64,000 nt of DNA from Pinirhizobacter sp036499745 (lineage in GTDB: Bacteria; Pseudomonadota; Gammaproteobacteria; Xanthomonadales; Rhodanobacteraceae), in NCBI RefSeq assembly GCF_036499745.1, contig NZ_DASYDG010000015.1, positions 62,001 through 126,000 of the forward strand, written 5' to 3'. The notes under the pieces were generated by a model. It saw only the letters and a list, made by a program, of their open reading frames with translations. It had not been told where the DNA came from and did no database searches. The position numbers were made by a program, and so were the translations under genes. This document shows positions 51,049 to 60,929 of this stretch, in pieces. Position 1 is the stretch's first letter. Each line of letters starts with the position of its first letter.

Positions 51049-52116
51049 CGCCTGCCACGACCACCGGGCGCTCTCACCGGCGAAGAGCACCGCGCGTGCA
51101 GGCGTCACGCTTACCTGCGCGCCCACGGCAAGGTTCCGCCGCGCCAGATCCTCGCTGGCAACGTCCGCTTCCAGAGCACCGACGCCTGTTATGTCCAGGT
51201 CGAGGTGCGCGATGCTGCCGGCAAGGTACACATGCCTTATCTGGCCCCGCCAGGGTGCATCCGTCGCGCCGATTTCCAGGTGCTCGGGCCTGATGTACGC
51301 GGTGGCGTGGGGATAATGGCCGTGCCACGGCTCGCCGCGGGGTACCCAGCCCCCTGCACCGAGCCCGCCGGTGTCGCGTCGCATCGCAATCCGGTTCACC
51401 CGCCCGATGAATTCACACACGAATGGCGTGGCAGGCTCGAAATAAACTTCCTCCGGCGTACCGACCTGCTCGATCACGCCGTTGTTCATTACCGCGATGC
51501 GATCGGCCAGTTCGAGGGCTTCTTCCTGGTCATGCGTTACCAGCAAGGTGGTGAGGTTGAGCTCTTCCTGCAGCTCGCGCAGCCAGCGGCGCAGGCCCGT
51601 GCGGACCTGGGCATCGAGGGCGCCGAAGGGCTCATCGAGCAACAACAGCTGTGGCTGCACCGCCAGGGCGCGGGCCAGCGCCACGCGTTGGCGCTGGCCG
51701 CCCGATAGCTGTGTGGGATAGCGACTACCGAACCCGTCCAGTCGCACGCGTGAAAGGAGCTCCGATACGCGCGAGGTGATGTCCGCCCGACGAGGCCGCT
51801 GCCGCCACGGCCGTACACGCAATCCGAAGGCGATGTTCTCGGCCACCGTCATGTGCCGGAACAGGGCGTAGTGCTGGAACACCAGGCCCACACGACGCTT
51901 GCGGGCATCGGCTGCAAGAAAATCAACGCCATCGAGCGATACCTTGCCGACGTCCGGATAGTCCAGGCCGGCAAGAATACGCAACAGGGTGGTTTTGCCC
52001 GAACCTGAGGGCCCCAGCAAGGCGACGAACTCGCCCGGCCTTACGTCAAGGCTCACCTGGGCCAGCGCCACCGCGTCGCCGAAGCGCCGCCCGATGGATT
52101 GGATGGACAGCGTCAT
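51034..52116 (-). CDS. cysA: Sulfate/thiosulfate ABC transporter ATP-binding protein
   Basis: 360 residues. Walker A GPSGSGKTT at 35-43, Q-loop FQHYALFRHMTV, signature LSGGQRQRVALARAL, Walker B LLLLDEPFGALDA, H-loop THDQEEAL, then the C-terminal TOBE/CysA regulatory domain. ATG 52116 overlaps the cysW stop (ATGA). Powers sulfate import for cysteine synthesis. Last gene of the four-gene operon. Confidence 0.96.
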   Translation of the reverse strand: MTLSIQSIGRRFGDAVALAQVSLDVRPGEFVALLGPSGSGKTTLLRILAGLDYPDVGKVSLDGVDFLAADARKRRVGLVFQHYALFRHMTVAENIAFGLRVRPWRQRPRRADITSRVSELLSRVRLDGFGSRYPTQLSGGQRQRVALARALAVQPQLLLLDEPFGALDAQVRTGLRRWLRELQEELNLTTLLVTHDQEEALELADRIAVMNNGVIEQVGTPEEVYFEPATPFVCEFIGRVNRIAMRRDTGGLGAGGWVPRGEPWHGHYPHATAYIRPEHLEIGATDAPWRGQIRHVYLAGSIAHLDLDITGVGALEADVASEDLARRNLAVGAQVSVTPARAVLFAGESARWSWQAGAGT

Positions 52117-52946
52117 CGGTGGATCCCTCCCGATGCCAGTTCGTGGCGATAGCGCCATTCCATCAGCGCCTTGAACGCAAGCGTCAACACCGCGAGCAAG
52201 GCCAGCAACGAGGCTATGGCGAATGCGCCCACGTAGTCGTATTCGTTATAACGCATCTCCACTTCCAGCGGCACGGTGGTGGTGAGGTTGCGGATGTGGC
52301 CCGACACCACCGACACTGCGCCGAATTCACCCATGGCGCGGGCGTTGCAAAGCAATACGCCATACAGCAAGGCCCAGCGGATGTTGGGCAAGGTGACACG
52401 GAAGAACATCTGCCAGCTACCGGCGCCCAGCACCCGTGCCGCCTCTTCTTCCTCGCTACCCTGCGCCTGCATCAGCGGGATGAGTTCGCGCGCGATGAAG
52501 GGCAAGGTGATGAACACCGTCACCAGCACCAGTCCCGGCACGGCGAAGATAACCGCAAGGTTCCGCTCGATCAGCCATGGACCGAACCAGCCCTGCGCAC
52601 CGAACAGCAATACGAACGCCATGCCCGATATCACTGGCGACACCGAAAACGGCAGGTCGATGAAGGCGCCCAGCAAGGCCTTGCCGCGGAATTCGAAGCG
52701 CGCCATCAGCCATGCTGCCGCCACGCCGAACACCATGTTCACCGGCACCGCGATCGCCGCCACCAGCAAGGTAAGCCAGATCGCCGATCGGGCCTCAGCC
52801 TGGTGGAATACCTGGATGAAGGCACGCAGGCCCTGGTCCAGCGCCTCGGAAAACACGACTGCCAGCGGCAGCAGCAGGAACACCGTGAGCACGGCCAGGG
52901 TCACCAGGATCATCAACACGCGCACTATCGATGCCCGGGTGATCAT
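52113..52946 (-). CDS. cysW: Sulfate ABC transporter permease CysW
   Basis: 277 residues, six transmembrane helices, MetI-type permease with the EAA loop EEEEAARVLGAGSWQMFFRVTLPNIRWALLYG-type segment near 165-195 (core EAARVLGAG). RAMGEFGAVSVVSGHI is diagnostic for sulfate permeases. Overlaps cysT and cysA by ATGA junctions. Confidence 0.95.
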   Translation of the reverse strand: MITRASIVRVLMILVTLAVLTVFLLLPLAVVFSEALDQGLRAFIQVFHQAEARSAIWLTLLVAAIAVPVNMVFGVAAAWLMARFEFRGKALLGAFIDLPFSVSPVISGMAFVLLFGAQGWFGPWLIERNLAVIFAVPGLVLVTVFITLPFIARELIPLMQAQGSEEEEAARVLGAGSWQMFFRVTLPNIRWALLYGVLLCNARAMGEFGAVSVVSGHIRNLTTTVPLEVEMRYNEYDYVGAFAIASLLALLAVLTLAFKALMEWRYRHELASGGIHR

Positions 52947-53764
52947 CGTGGCAGCTCCCAGCGGCGGCTCGCCCGCTGCAGCAGCGATACCAGCAACAGC
53001 AGCAGCAGCGACAACAGAAGCATCGTTACCCCCAACGCCGCAGCGCCCGCATAGTTGAATTCCTCGAGCTTCTCCACGATCAGGAGCGGCGTGATTTCCG
53101 ATACCCTGGGAATATTCCCGGCAATGAAGATCACCGAGCCGTACTCGCCCACTGCCCGGGCCAGGGCCAGGCCGAAGCCGGTCAATAGTGTCGGCAGCAG
53201 CAGCGGCAACACCACGCGGAAGAACACCTGCCAGCGCGTGGCACCCAGGCTTGCGGCGGCTTCCTCGACCTCGCGTTCCATCGATTCGAGCACCGGTTGC
53301 AAGGTGCGCACGACAAACGGGAAGCCGACGAATATCATCGCCATCACCACGCCGGTGGGCGTATAGGCCACCTTGATGCCCATGGGCTCCAGGTAACGCC
53401 CCAGCCAGCCTTCAGGGGCATAGATCGCCGTCAGGGCGATGCCGGCCACCGCCGTGGGCAAGGCAAAGGGCAGGTCCACCAACGCATCGAACACGCGCCG
53501 TCCGGGAAACCTGTGCCGCACCAGCACCCATGCCACCAGCAATCCGGCCAACACGTTCACCGCTGCGGCAAGTACGGCGCCGCCGAAGCTCAGGCGGAGC
53601 GCTGCGAGGGTGCGTGGCGCGGAAAGCAGCGCCCACCATCCCGAAGGCGCCAACGTGCTGGATTTGAACACCAGTGCCGCCAGCGGCAGCATTACGATCA
53701 GCCCAAGCCATGCCATCACGTAACCCAGCGACAGGCCAAAGCCGGGAAGCACGCGCCGCTTCAT
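52943..53764 (-). CDS. cysT: Sulfate ABC transporter permease CysT (CysU)
   Basis: 273 residues, six transmembrane helices, with EAA loop EEAAASLGATRWQVFFRVVLP and the family segment RAVGEYGSVIFIAGNIP near 215. FALPTAVAGIALTAIYAPEGW is typical of CysT. Translationally coupled to the upstream binding-protein gene and to cysW. Confidence 0.95.
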   Translation of the reverse strand: MKRRVLPGFGLSLGYVMAWLGLIVMLPLAALVFKSSTLAPSGWWALLSAPRTLAALRLSFGGAVLAAAVNVLAGLLVAWVLVRHRFPGRRVFDALVDLPFALPTAVAGIALTAIYAPEGWLGRYLEPMGIKVAYTPTGVVMAMIFVGFPFVVRTLQPVLESMEREVEEAAASLGATRWQVFFRVVLPLLLPTLLTGFGLALARAVGEYGSVIFIAGNIPRVSEITPLLIVEKLEEFNYAGAAALGVTMLLLSLLLLLLVSLLQRASRRWELPR

Positions 53765-54789
53765 GGCTTATTCCCGCGACCGGGGCCGACCTGGTCGAAC
53801 AAGCCGCCATCGGCGAAAAATTTCTTTTGAGCGACCTGCCAGTTGCCTGCGATATCGACGATGGTGAACGTGTTCACAGGGGGAAATTCATCTTTGTAAC
53901 GCGCCATGACCTCAGGCAGGCGCGGCCGGTAGAAGTGCCTTGCACCAATCTCCTGCCCTTCAGGGGAATACAGGAATGCCAGGTAAGCCTCGGCGGCCTT
54001 GCGCGTGCCGTGGATGTCCACGTTCGCGTCCACCACCGCCACCGGCGGCTCGGCCAGGATCGACACCGACGGAATGACGATCTGGATCTTGTCGGCACCG
54101 ATGCTCTGGCGCGCCAGCAACGCTTCGCTTTCCCAGGCAATCAGTACGTCGCCGATGCCGCGCTTGGCAAAAGTGTTGGTGGCGCCGCGCGCACCGGTAT
54201 CAAGCACCGGCACGTGGCGGAAGAGCTCGGCCATGTAATCGCGGGCGCTGTCTTCGCTGCCGCCCGGAAGGCGCCGCGCATACCCCCAGGCAGCCAGGAA
54301 GTTCCAGCGCGCGCCACCGGAGGTGCGCGGGTTGGGCGTGATCACGCTGACGCCGGGGCGAATGAGATCGGGCCAGTCGTGGATCTGCCTGGGGTTTCCC
54401 TTGCGCACCACGAAAACGATGGTGGACGTGTATGGCGCGGCATTGTCCGGAAAGCGCTTTTGCCAATCTTTCGCCACCAGCCCGCTGTCGGCCAGCATGT
54501 CCACGTCGTAGGCCAGCGCCAGGGTAACCACATCGGCAGGCAGGCCTTCGGCCACCGACCGCGCCTGCTTGCCGGAGCCACCGTGGGACATACCCACGGT
54601 GATCCCCTTGCCCGCCTTCTCCCGCCAGTCGCGGGCGAAGGCGGCATCGATGTCGCGGAACAGCTCACGCGTGGGGTCGTAGGAAACGTTGAGCAGCTGC
54701 GAAGAGGGCCCGTGCGCGGAGCACGAGCCCAATAGCAGCAAGAACGCCAACAGCGCGCAGAGCCTTGCCAAGCAGCGCCTCCTGGGCAT
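53761..54789 (-). CDS. sbp: Sulfate-binding periplasmic protein
   Basis: 342 residues. A lipoprotein-like leader (LLLLGSC, Cys about 24) precedes a type II binding-protein fold. Conserved family segments are LLNVSYDPTRELF, ITVGMSHGGSGKQARSVAEGLPADVVTLALA, PRTSGGARWNFLAAWGYA and NTFAKRGIGDVLIAWE. First gene of the sbp-cysT-cysW-cysA operon. ATG 54789 is used, with a GTG one codon earlier. A 56-bp gap to the mannosidase gene must contain the promoter unless transcription continues from GH125/GH92. Confidence 0.94.
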   Translation of the reverse strand: MPRRRCLARLCALLAFLLLLGSCSAHGPSSQLLNVSYDPTRELFRDIDAAFARDWREKAGKGITVGMSHGGSGKQARSVAEGLPADVVTLALAYDVDMLADSGLVAKDWQKRFPDNAAPYTSTIVFVVRKGNPRQIHDWPDLIRPGVSVITPNPRTSGGARWNFLAAWGYARRLPGGSEDSARDYMAELFRHVPVLDTGARGATNTFAKRGIGDVLIAWESEALLARQSIGADKIQIVIPSVSILAEPPVAVVDANVDIHGTRKAAEAYLAFLYSPEGQEIGARHFYRPRLPEVMARYKDEFPPVNTFTIVDIAGNWQVAQKKFFADGGLFDQVGPGRGNKP

Positions 54790-54845
54790 CACCCGCGGCG
54801 CGGCAGGCTACCTTAGCAAATCCCTCGGCAATGCAGCAAAGACGT

Positions 54846-57266
54846 CTAACCTTCCAGCTTCATGGACGGCGGACGGGATGCCGGCGCCGAGCCGAAAGCC
54901 TTGTTGGGCTTCGGGCCGAGTGTGAAGACCAGGCTGCCACCGGCAGCAATCTCGGCGTGGCTGATCCAGTTGCGATCATGCGGTTTACCGTTCCAGGTCA
55001 CCGACTGCACGTATACGTTCTGCGCCGAATTTCCCTTCGCTTCCACCACCAGCTTCTTGCCCTGGGCCAGCTCCACTTCGGCGCGGTGAACCAGGGGACT
55101 GCCCAGCACATAGTTGGCACTTACCGGATCTACCGCGTACAGGCCGAGCGACGACAGCAAGTACCAGGCCGACACCTGGCCGCAGTCGTCGTTGCCGGCC
55201 TCGCCATCGGGCTTGTCGTCGTACATGTTGTCCAGCAGCCAGCGCACGCGGTGTTGTGTTTTCCAGGGCTGGCCGGCATAGGCGTAAAGCCAGGCCACAT
55301 GGTGGCTGGGCTCGTTGCCATGCGCGTACTGACCCACCATGCCGGCGATATCGGGCGGCGCGTCGGCGGGGAGGTCCGGACTGCTATTGAACAAGGCGTC
55401 GAGCTTGGCCGCGAAGGCCTCATCGCCACCGAAATCCTCGATATAGGCGTGCAGGTCGTGCTGGTTCAGGAAGGTCGCCTGCCACGCATTGGACTCGGTG
55501 AAGTCGCGCCACTTCTTCGAATGGCCCATGCCACGCGGATCAAAGGGTTCGGCCCAGCTGCCATCGGCGAGCTTAGGCCGCACGAAGGTTTTCGACTTGT
55601 CGAACACGTGCCGATAGTTGCGCGAGCGCTTCATCAATGCCGTTCGCTCGTCTTCCTTGCCCACGGCATGGGCAAGTTCCGCCATGGCCCAGTCGTCGTA
55701 GGCATATTCGAGCGTCTTGCTGACCGACTCATCGATCTTGTCCGCAGGGATGAAACCCAGGTCGCGGTAGAACTTCAGGCCACGGTAGTCATCATCCATC
55801 GCGCGCTTGCGGAACGAGGGCCAGGCCGCGGCGAAATCGATGCCCTTGAAGCCCTTGGCGTGGGCTTCGGCCAGCACGGGAGCGGAGTGATAACCGGTCA
55901 TCGTGCCCGTCTCGCGGGCATAGAGCGGCCACACGGGAGGACCGGCCGGACTCTGCGCCGCCATCCGGATCAGGTCGTTGCACAGGTCGGGCACGCGGTG
56001 CGGCTGTACCAGGGTGAACAAGGGATGCAGCGCGCGGTAGGTGTCCCACAGTGAGTATTCGGTGTACGTCTGCGCGCCGGCAGGCAACTGGTGGATCTGC
56101 AGGTCCATGCCGCGGTACTTACCGTTGACGTCGCCGAACAGGGTAGGCGCGATCAGGCTGTGGTACAGCGCGGTGTAGAAGATGCGCTGGTGGCGTTCGC
56201 TGATAGCGTCGATCTTCAGGCGCGACAGCTCACGCTCCCAGGCCATGCTCGCCGCTTCCCGCGTGCCGTCGAAATCCCACCCGGGCATTTCGGCATTGAG
56301 ATTGGCAAGGGCGCCCTCCGCGCTTACCGCCGACAGGCCCACCTTCACCAGGATCTGCTCCCCTGCCCTGGCCTTGAAGTGCGCGGCGCATTTGATCTTC
56401 TTGCCGTGCGCCGTCTTCACCGCACTGCCGGCGGCATCGTCGACGAACACCTCGCAACGATCGAACGGACGGGAGAATTTCAGCGCGAAGTAAACGTGCC
56501 GGCCCTTGGCCCAGCTCTGCACGATGCGCCCACCCGTCAAGGTGTCGCTGCCCACCACGGCAAGGTCCGCCGAGGTTACCGGTGGCGGTGTGGACGGGTT
56601 GTCCTGCATGGCATGGAAAAGATCGACCAGGATGTGGCTGTCCCCGGCATTGGCGAAGGTGTAGCGATGCACACCCACGCGTGCGGTGGCGGTGAGCTCG
56701 GCGGTCACCGCGCGGTCACGCAGCAGTACCCGGTAGTAGCCCGGCTCCGCACTTTCATCGGCATGGGTGAACGCGGCGCGGTAGCCCTTGGGGCCACCGG
56801 TCGGCGATACCGCGTCGGGTTCTGCCCCGGCAGGCCGCGGTGTGTCGAAACGCGAGGTATAACGCGTGATGCGATGGTCGGGGTTACCCGGCTCCGTCTT
56901 CACTTCACCGACATTGGGCATCACCAGGAAGTCGAGCAGGTCGCCGCAACCGGTGCCGGTGAGGTGGGTATGCGAGAAGCCCATGATCGAGCCGTCGTCC
57001 TGGTGGTAACCCGAGCACTGGTCCCATAGCGCGTTATAGGTATCCGGACTCAATTGCACCATGCCGAACGGCACCGTGGCGCCGGGATACGTATGACCAT
57101 GGCCACCGGTGCCGATGAAGACGTCAACGTGGCGCGTGAACTGCCGTGGCGCCTTGCCACCGGCACCAAGCGCGGCCAGGGCATCGGCACGCCAGCGCGG
57201 CATGCCGGCAAGGCCAACGGCACCGGCCAGCAGGGAGGTCTTCAGGAACGAGCGACGGGAACTCAT
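54846..57266 (-). CDS. GH92 alpha-mannosidase, secreted
   Basis: 806 residues. A twin-arginine-like leader (SSRRSFLKTS at the N-terminus) is followed by the GH92 N-terminal beta domain (VDVFIGTGGHGHTYPGATVPFGMVQLSPDT) and an (alpha/alpha)6 domain with YTEYSLWDTYRALHPLF, FPADKID-like and GNDDCGQVSAWYLLSSLGLYAVDP, which holds catalytic acidic residues and Ca2+-linked motifs. The family removes alpha-1,2/1,3-linked mannose from glycans. ATG 57266 matches the leader; a longer frame to 57371 is rejected. It follows the GH125 gene by 26 bp on the same strand. Confidence 0.95.
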   Translation of the reverse strand: MSSRRSFLKTSLLAGAVGLAGMPRWRADALAALGAGGKAPRQFTRHVDVFIGTGGHGHTYPGATVPFGMVQLSPDTYNALWDQCSGYHQDDGSIMGFSHTHLTGTGCGDLLDFLVMPNVGEVKTEPGNPDHRITRYTSRFDTPRPAGAEPDAVSPTGGPKGYRAAFTHADESAEPGYYRVLLRDRAVTAELTATARVGVHRYTFANAGDSHILVDLFHAMQDNPSTPPPVTSADLAVVGSDTLTGGRIVQSWAKGRHVYFALKFSRPFDRCEVFVDDAAGSAVKTAHGKKIKCAAHFKARAGEQILVKVGLSAVSAEGALANLNAEMPGWDFDGTREAASMAWERELSRLKIDAISERHQRIFYTALYHSLIAPTLFGDVNGKYRGMDLQIHQLPAGAQTYTEYSLWDTYRALHPLFTLVQPHRVPDLCNDLIRMAAQSPAGPPVWPLYARETGTMTGYHSAPVLAEAHAKGFKGIDFAAAWPSFRKRAMDDDYRGLKFYRDLGFIPADKIDESVSKTLEYAYDDWAMAELAHAVGKEDERTALMKRSRNYRHVFDKSKTFVRPKLADGSWAEPFDPRGMGHSKKWRDFTESNAWQATFLNQHDLHAYIEDFGGDEAFAAKLDALFNSSPDLPADAPPDIAGMVGQYAHGNEPSHHVAWLYAYAGQPWKTQHRVRWLLDNMYDDKPDGEAGNDDCGQVSAWYLLSSLGLYAVDPVSANYVLGSPLVHRAEVELAQGKKLVVEAKGNSAQNVYVQSVTWNGKPHDRNWISHAEIAAGGSLVFTLGPKPNKAFGSAPASRPPSMKLEG

Positions 57267-57292
57267 GGCTATTTTGTACTCCGTGGAAAGGT

Positions 57293-58729
57293 TCAGGCCA
57301 GCAGCGCGGGGCGCTCGCGGGCCACTTTGAGGATCAATTCCCCGAACAGGGTATTTGCCCAGGCAAACCACGCGCGCGTGTATTTGGCGGGATTGTCCTG
57401 GTCGAAGGATTCATGCATGAAACCCATGCCGGCATGGGTGGTCTTGAGCCATTGCAGGCACTGGCGGATCTCGCCGTCGTCGCTGCTGGACAACGCCTTC
57501 ACGATGATCGACATCGGCCAGATCAGACGCATGCCCTGGTGTGGGCCGCCAATGCCGCTGGCGGCGGTGCCCTTGAAGAAATACGGGTTGTCTTCGCTCC
57601 ACGCACGCTTGCGCGTGGCCTGGTAAAGCGGATCGTCCTGCCTGCAACAACCAAGATAGGCCAGGCTCAGCAAGCCCGGCGCGTTGGCGTCATCCATGAA
57701 CAACTGGTTGCCGTAACCGTCCACTTCATAGGCCCAGACCTTGCCGGTGGATGTCTGCATGGTGCCATACGCCGCAAGCGCGCGGTCTACCTCATCGGCC
57801 AGCGACTTGCATTCATTGGCGAAGGCCGCGTCGTGCGCCACGGCATTGGCCATCTCGGCCAGCTGCCGCAGGCTCGCCACGGCAAACAGGTTCGACGGAA
57901 TGAGGTACGGCAGGATGCATGCGTCGTCGGATGGGCGGAACATCGAGTGGATCAGGCCCACCGGGCGCGATGGATTGCCATAACCGCTCAGCGGTACCGA
58001 TTCGGTGCTTATCGGCGAGGGGCGCTGGAATGTATATGGACCAGGACCATGCTTGCGCTGCTGCTCGCGCATGGTGGCCACGGCAAGCTTCATGGCTTTG
58101 AGCCACGTAGCGTCAAATGGCGTGGCATCGCCCGTGGCCTTCCAGTAGCCGTGCGCCAGGCGTATGGGGTAACACAGCGAATCGAGCTCGTACTTCCGCT
58201 CGCCAACGCCAGGCTTCATCGTGGTGATGTCCGAGCCGCTCCACGTCAATGGCTTGGAGGATGGATCGTGCAGGAAGGCATTGGCGTAAGGATCAAGCAG
58301 GATGCAGCGTGCCTGGCGATGGATCACGCCCTGCACCAGGAGCGCCAGCGGCTTGTCCTGCTTAAGGAAGGCCAGGTAAGGCCAGACCTGCGCCGACGAA
58401 TCGCGAAGCCACATGGCGTCGATGTCGCCGGTGATCACGAAGGTATCGGGTTTGCCGTCCACCGTTCCCAGCTTCACCGTGGTGTCCAGGCTATTGGGCA
58501 GGCAGTTCTCGAACAGCCACGCCAGCTCCGGATCGCCGATGCGCTTTTTCGTGGCGGCGATGGCCGTCTCTACGGCTACTGACGTAAAGCAGCGATCGGC
58601 CTTGGCCGGGCGCCGGCTGACGAAGCCCGAAGCTGGCGGCGAGGCGGCCGCAAGGGCCAGTGGCGGCGCCATGGCCGCGGCAAGGCTACCCATGGCGCTC
58701 CATTTGAGCACCTCGCGTCGTGTCGTCAT
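57293..58729 (-). CDS. GH125 exo-alpha-1,6-mannosidase, exported
   Basis: 478 residues. A Tat-like leader (TTRREVLKWS) precedes the GH125 fold. Family signatures: DIDAMWLRDSSAQVWPY near 100, YELDSLCYPIRLAHGYW, MFRPSDDACILPYLIPSN and GPHQGMRLIWPMSIIVKAL near 390, with Asp/Glu catalytic pair expected in the WLRDS and HQG regions. Removes terminal alpha-1,6-mannose, complementing GH92. Length is typical (about 430-480). Confidence 0.95.
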   Translation of the reverse strand: MTTRREVLKWSAMGSLAAAMAPPLALAAASPPASGFVSRRPAKADRCFTSVAVETAIAATKKRIGDPELAWLFENCLPNSLDTTVKLGTVDGKPDTFVITGDIDAMWLRDSSAQVWPYLAFLKQDKPLALLVQGVIHRQARCILLDPYANAFLHDPSSKPLTWSGSDITTMKPGVGERKYELDSLCYPIRLAHGYWKATGDATPFDATWLKAMKLAVATMREQQRKHGPGPYTFQRPSPISTESVPLSGYGNPSRPVGLIHSMFRPSDDACILPYLIPSNLFAVASLRQLAEMANAVAHDAAFANECKSLADEVDRALAAYGTMQTSTGKVWAYEVDGYGNQLFMDDANAPGLLSLAYLGCCRQDDPLYQATRKRAWSEDNPYFFKGTAASGIGGPHQGMRLIWPMSIIVKALSSSDDGEIRQCLQWLKTTHAGMGFMHESFDQDNPAKYTRAWFAWANTLFGELILKVARERPALLA

Positions 58730-58798
58730 GCGTTATTCCCGTATAAGAGAGTGCACATACCACCGTGACCGTAACCCGGTCGGGCAAAAGATGCCAGT

Positions 58799-59551
58799 CT
58801 ACGCACCGGGCAACCCCGGCGGCGTGTCGCTATCGTCCTTTAGCGCGATGCCGCTGATGCCACGCGCGAGTGACTGGGTAATGAGATAACCCAGTGTTGC
58901 CGCTGCACTGGCATAACCAAGCCCTGCCGGCCTGATGTTGGACACGCAATTGCGCTCGGCATCGGTACGGCCCACGCGCGGCGCATAGGTGAGATAGGCC
59001 GCCAGGCTATCGGGCGACGACAGCCCCGGACGTTCGCCGATCAGCACCACCACCAGCCGTGCCTGCAACAGCTGGCCCACTTCGTCGCCTAATGCAACGC
59101 GTGCCTGCGTGGCTATCACGGTGGGCCCGACGGTAAGGCCGGCCAGACGAGGCCGCAAGACATCGAGCAACGGCAGAGCATGTTCAGTGGCAAGCGCGGA
59201 AAGACCATCGGCGATCATGAAAGCCACGTCGCACGACCGGGCCTTCGACTCCAGCCATTGGCGCCCGGCATCATCCAGGCATCGACCCAGATCGGGGCGC
59301 AACAGGTATTCGCGGCGATCGGCCGCCGCGCTTCGCACGACCAACGCATGCTGGCCACGTTCGGCAAGCGCGTCGGCCATGCCCTGGGCGTCGAACGGCA
59401 AATGCACTGCGTCGCGTGCGCGGGCGCAGTCCACACCGAAGGCCAATGAATCGGCGGTGGACACCGACGTGCCGACACGCCCCGTGCCGATACGGGCTGG
59501 CGTGAGTTCGCGCAGCAGTTGCCACGGCCGGGGGATGGTGCGATCAGTCAT
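58799..59551 (-). CDS. eutC: Ethanolamine ammonia-lyase small subunit
   Basis: 250 residues. Family segments LRELTPARIGTGRVGTSVST, FDAQGMADAL, SRACDVAFM-like SKARSCDVAFMIADGLSA and VVVLIGERPGLSSPDSL, ending with YASAAATLGYLI. With EutB it binds adenosylcobalamin and converts ethanolamine to acetaldehyde and ammonia. Overlaps eutB by 8 bp and is last in the operon. The N-terminus is a little shorter than the enterobacterial protein. Confidence 0.95.
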   Translation of the reverse strand: MTDRTIPRPWQLLRELTPARIGTGRVGTSVSTADSLAFGVDCARARDAVHLPFDAQGMADALAERGQHALVVRSAAADRREYLLRPDLGRCLDDAGRQWLESKARSCDVAFMIADGLSALATEHALPLLDVLRPRLAGLTVGPTVIATQARVALGDEVGQLLQARLVVVLIGERPGLSSPDSLAAYLTYAPRVGRTDAERNCVSNIRPAGLGYASAAATLGYLITQSLARGISGIALKDDSDTPPGLPGA

Positions 59552-60929
59552 GGGCTATCCAGCGTTGCGCATCGTCGAGGAGTCGATGGCGGCCGCCATC
59601 GTCGGGCAGGCGCCGGTCGGTGCCGATGCCCATGGTGTCCAGCCATGCCTGGAATTCCGGCGCGGCTTTCAGGCCCAGCACGTCGCGCACGTAAAGAGCA
59701 TCGTGGAACGAGGTGCTCTGGTAATTGAGCATCACGTCGTCGGCGCCGGGCACGCCCATGATGAAATTCACCCCCGCCACACCAAGCAGGGTGAGCAGGG
59801 TATCCATGTCGTCCTGATCGGCCTCGGCGTGGTTGGTGTAGCAGATGTCACAGCCCATCGGCAGTCCCAGCAACTTGGCGCAGAAGTGGTCCTCGAGGCC
59901 GGCGCGGATGATCTGCTTGCCGTCATAAAGGTATTCGGGGCCGATGAAACCCACCACGGTATTGACCAGCAACGGCTGGTACCTGCGCGCCACGGCATAG
60001 GCGCGGGCCTCGCAGGTCTGCTGGTCCATGCCGTGGTGTGCGTTGGCCGACAGCGCACTGCCCTGCCCCGTCTCGAAGTACATGAGGTTTTGCCCCACGC
60101 TACCGCGTTGGAGCGACCTGCCCGCATCATGGGCTTCGTCGAGCAGCGCCAGCGATATGCCGAAGCTATCATTGGCGGCCTCCGTGCCTGCGATCGACTG
60201 GAAGACAAGGTCCACTGGCGCCCCGCGCTCGATCGCGCGCAAGGTGTTGGTGGCATGGGTGAGCACGCACGACTGCGTGGGTACGTTGTATCGCTGGCGG
60301 AACTCATCGAGCATGGCCAGCGTGCCGACAACGGTAGAAAGCGAATCCCCCGCCGGATTGATACCGATCACCGCGTCGCCGCTGCCGTACATCAGGCCAT
60401 CGATCATGGAGGCGGCGATGCCGGCGATGCTGTCGGTGGGATGGTTCGGCTGCAGGCGCGTGGACATGTGGCCGGGCAGGCCCAGGGTGTTGCGAAACGC
60501 CGTGACCACGCGGCGGCGGCTGGCTACCTGGATCAGTTCCTGGTTACGCATCAGTTTGCTCGCCGCGGCAACCATCTCCGGGGTAAGCCCTGACGACACG
60601 GCAGTGAGTGCGTCGCCATCGGCCTGGAGCAGCCACTCACGAAATTCGCCGACGGTCAGGTGCGACACCGGTGCGAATGCAACGCTGTCGTGCCCGTCGA
60701 TGATCAACCGTGTGACTTCGTCGTCCTCGTAGGGAACGAGGGCGTCCTCCAGGAAGCGTGCCAGTGGCACATCGGCCAGGACGATGCGTGCGGCCATGCG
60801 CTCGAGTTCATCGGTTGCCGCCACACCGGCCAACACATCGCCCGAACGCAGGGGACTTGCCTTTGCCAGCACCGAGCGCAGGCCATCGAAGGCATGCACG
60901 CGACCGGCGATGGCGGCGCGCAGGCTCAT
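59544..60929 (-). CDS. eutB: Ethanolamine ammonia-lyase large subunit
   Basis: 461-residue TIM-barrel catalytic subunit. Diagnostic segments include RDVLAGVAA-like SGDVLAGVAATDELERMAAR, STRLQPNHPTDSIAG, YGSGDAVIGINPAGDS, QSIAGTEAANDSFGI, YFETGQGSALSANAHHG and GCDICYTNHAEADQDDMDTLLTLLG-type (core TNHAEADQDDMD). Length equals the usual EutB. Coupled to the DeoR gene upstream (ATGA) and eutC downstream. No eutA reactivase or microcompartment shell gene is in the window. Confidence 0.97.
   Translation of the reverse strand: MSLRAAIAGRVHAFDGLRSVLAKASPLRSGDVLAGVAATDELERMAARIVLADVPLARFLEDALVPYEDDEVTRLIIDGHDSVAFAPVSHLTVGEFREWLLQADGDALTAVSSGLTPEMVAAASKLMRNQELIQVASRRRVVTAFRNTLGLPGHMSTRLQPNHPTDSIAGIAASMIDGLMYGSGDAVIGINPAGDSLSTVVGTLAMLDEFRQRYNVPTQSCVLTHATNTLRAIERGAPVDLVFQSIAGTEAANDSFGISLALLDEAHDAGRSLQRGSVGQNLMYFETGQGSALSANAHHGMDQQTCEARAYAVARRYQPLLVNTVVGFIGPEYLYDGKQIIRAGLEDHFCAKLLGLPMGCDICYTNHAEADQDDMDTLLTLLGVAGVNFIMGVPGADDVMLNYQSTSFHDALYVRDVLGLKAAPEFQAWLDTMGIGTDRRLPDDGGRHRLLDDAQRWIAHD

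Noticed and set aside
59109..60593. 494-codon plus-strand frame opposite eutC and eutB
   Set aside because: It runs antisense to two well-recognised enzyme subunits, and its translation is low-complexity Arg/Ala/His-rich.
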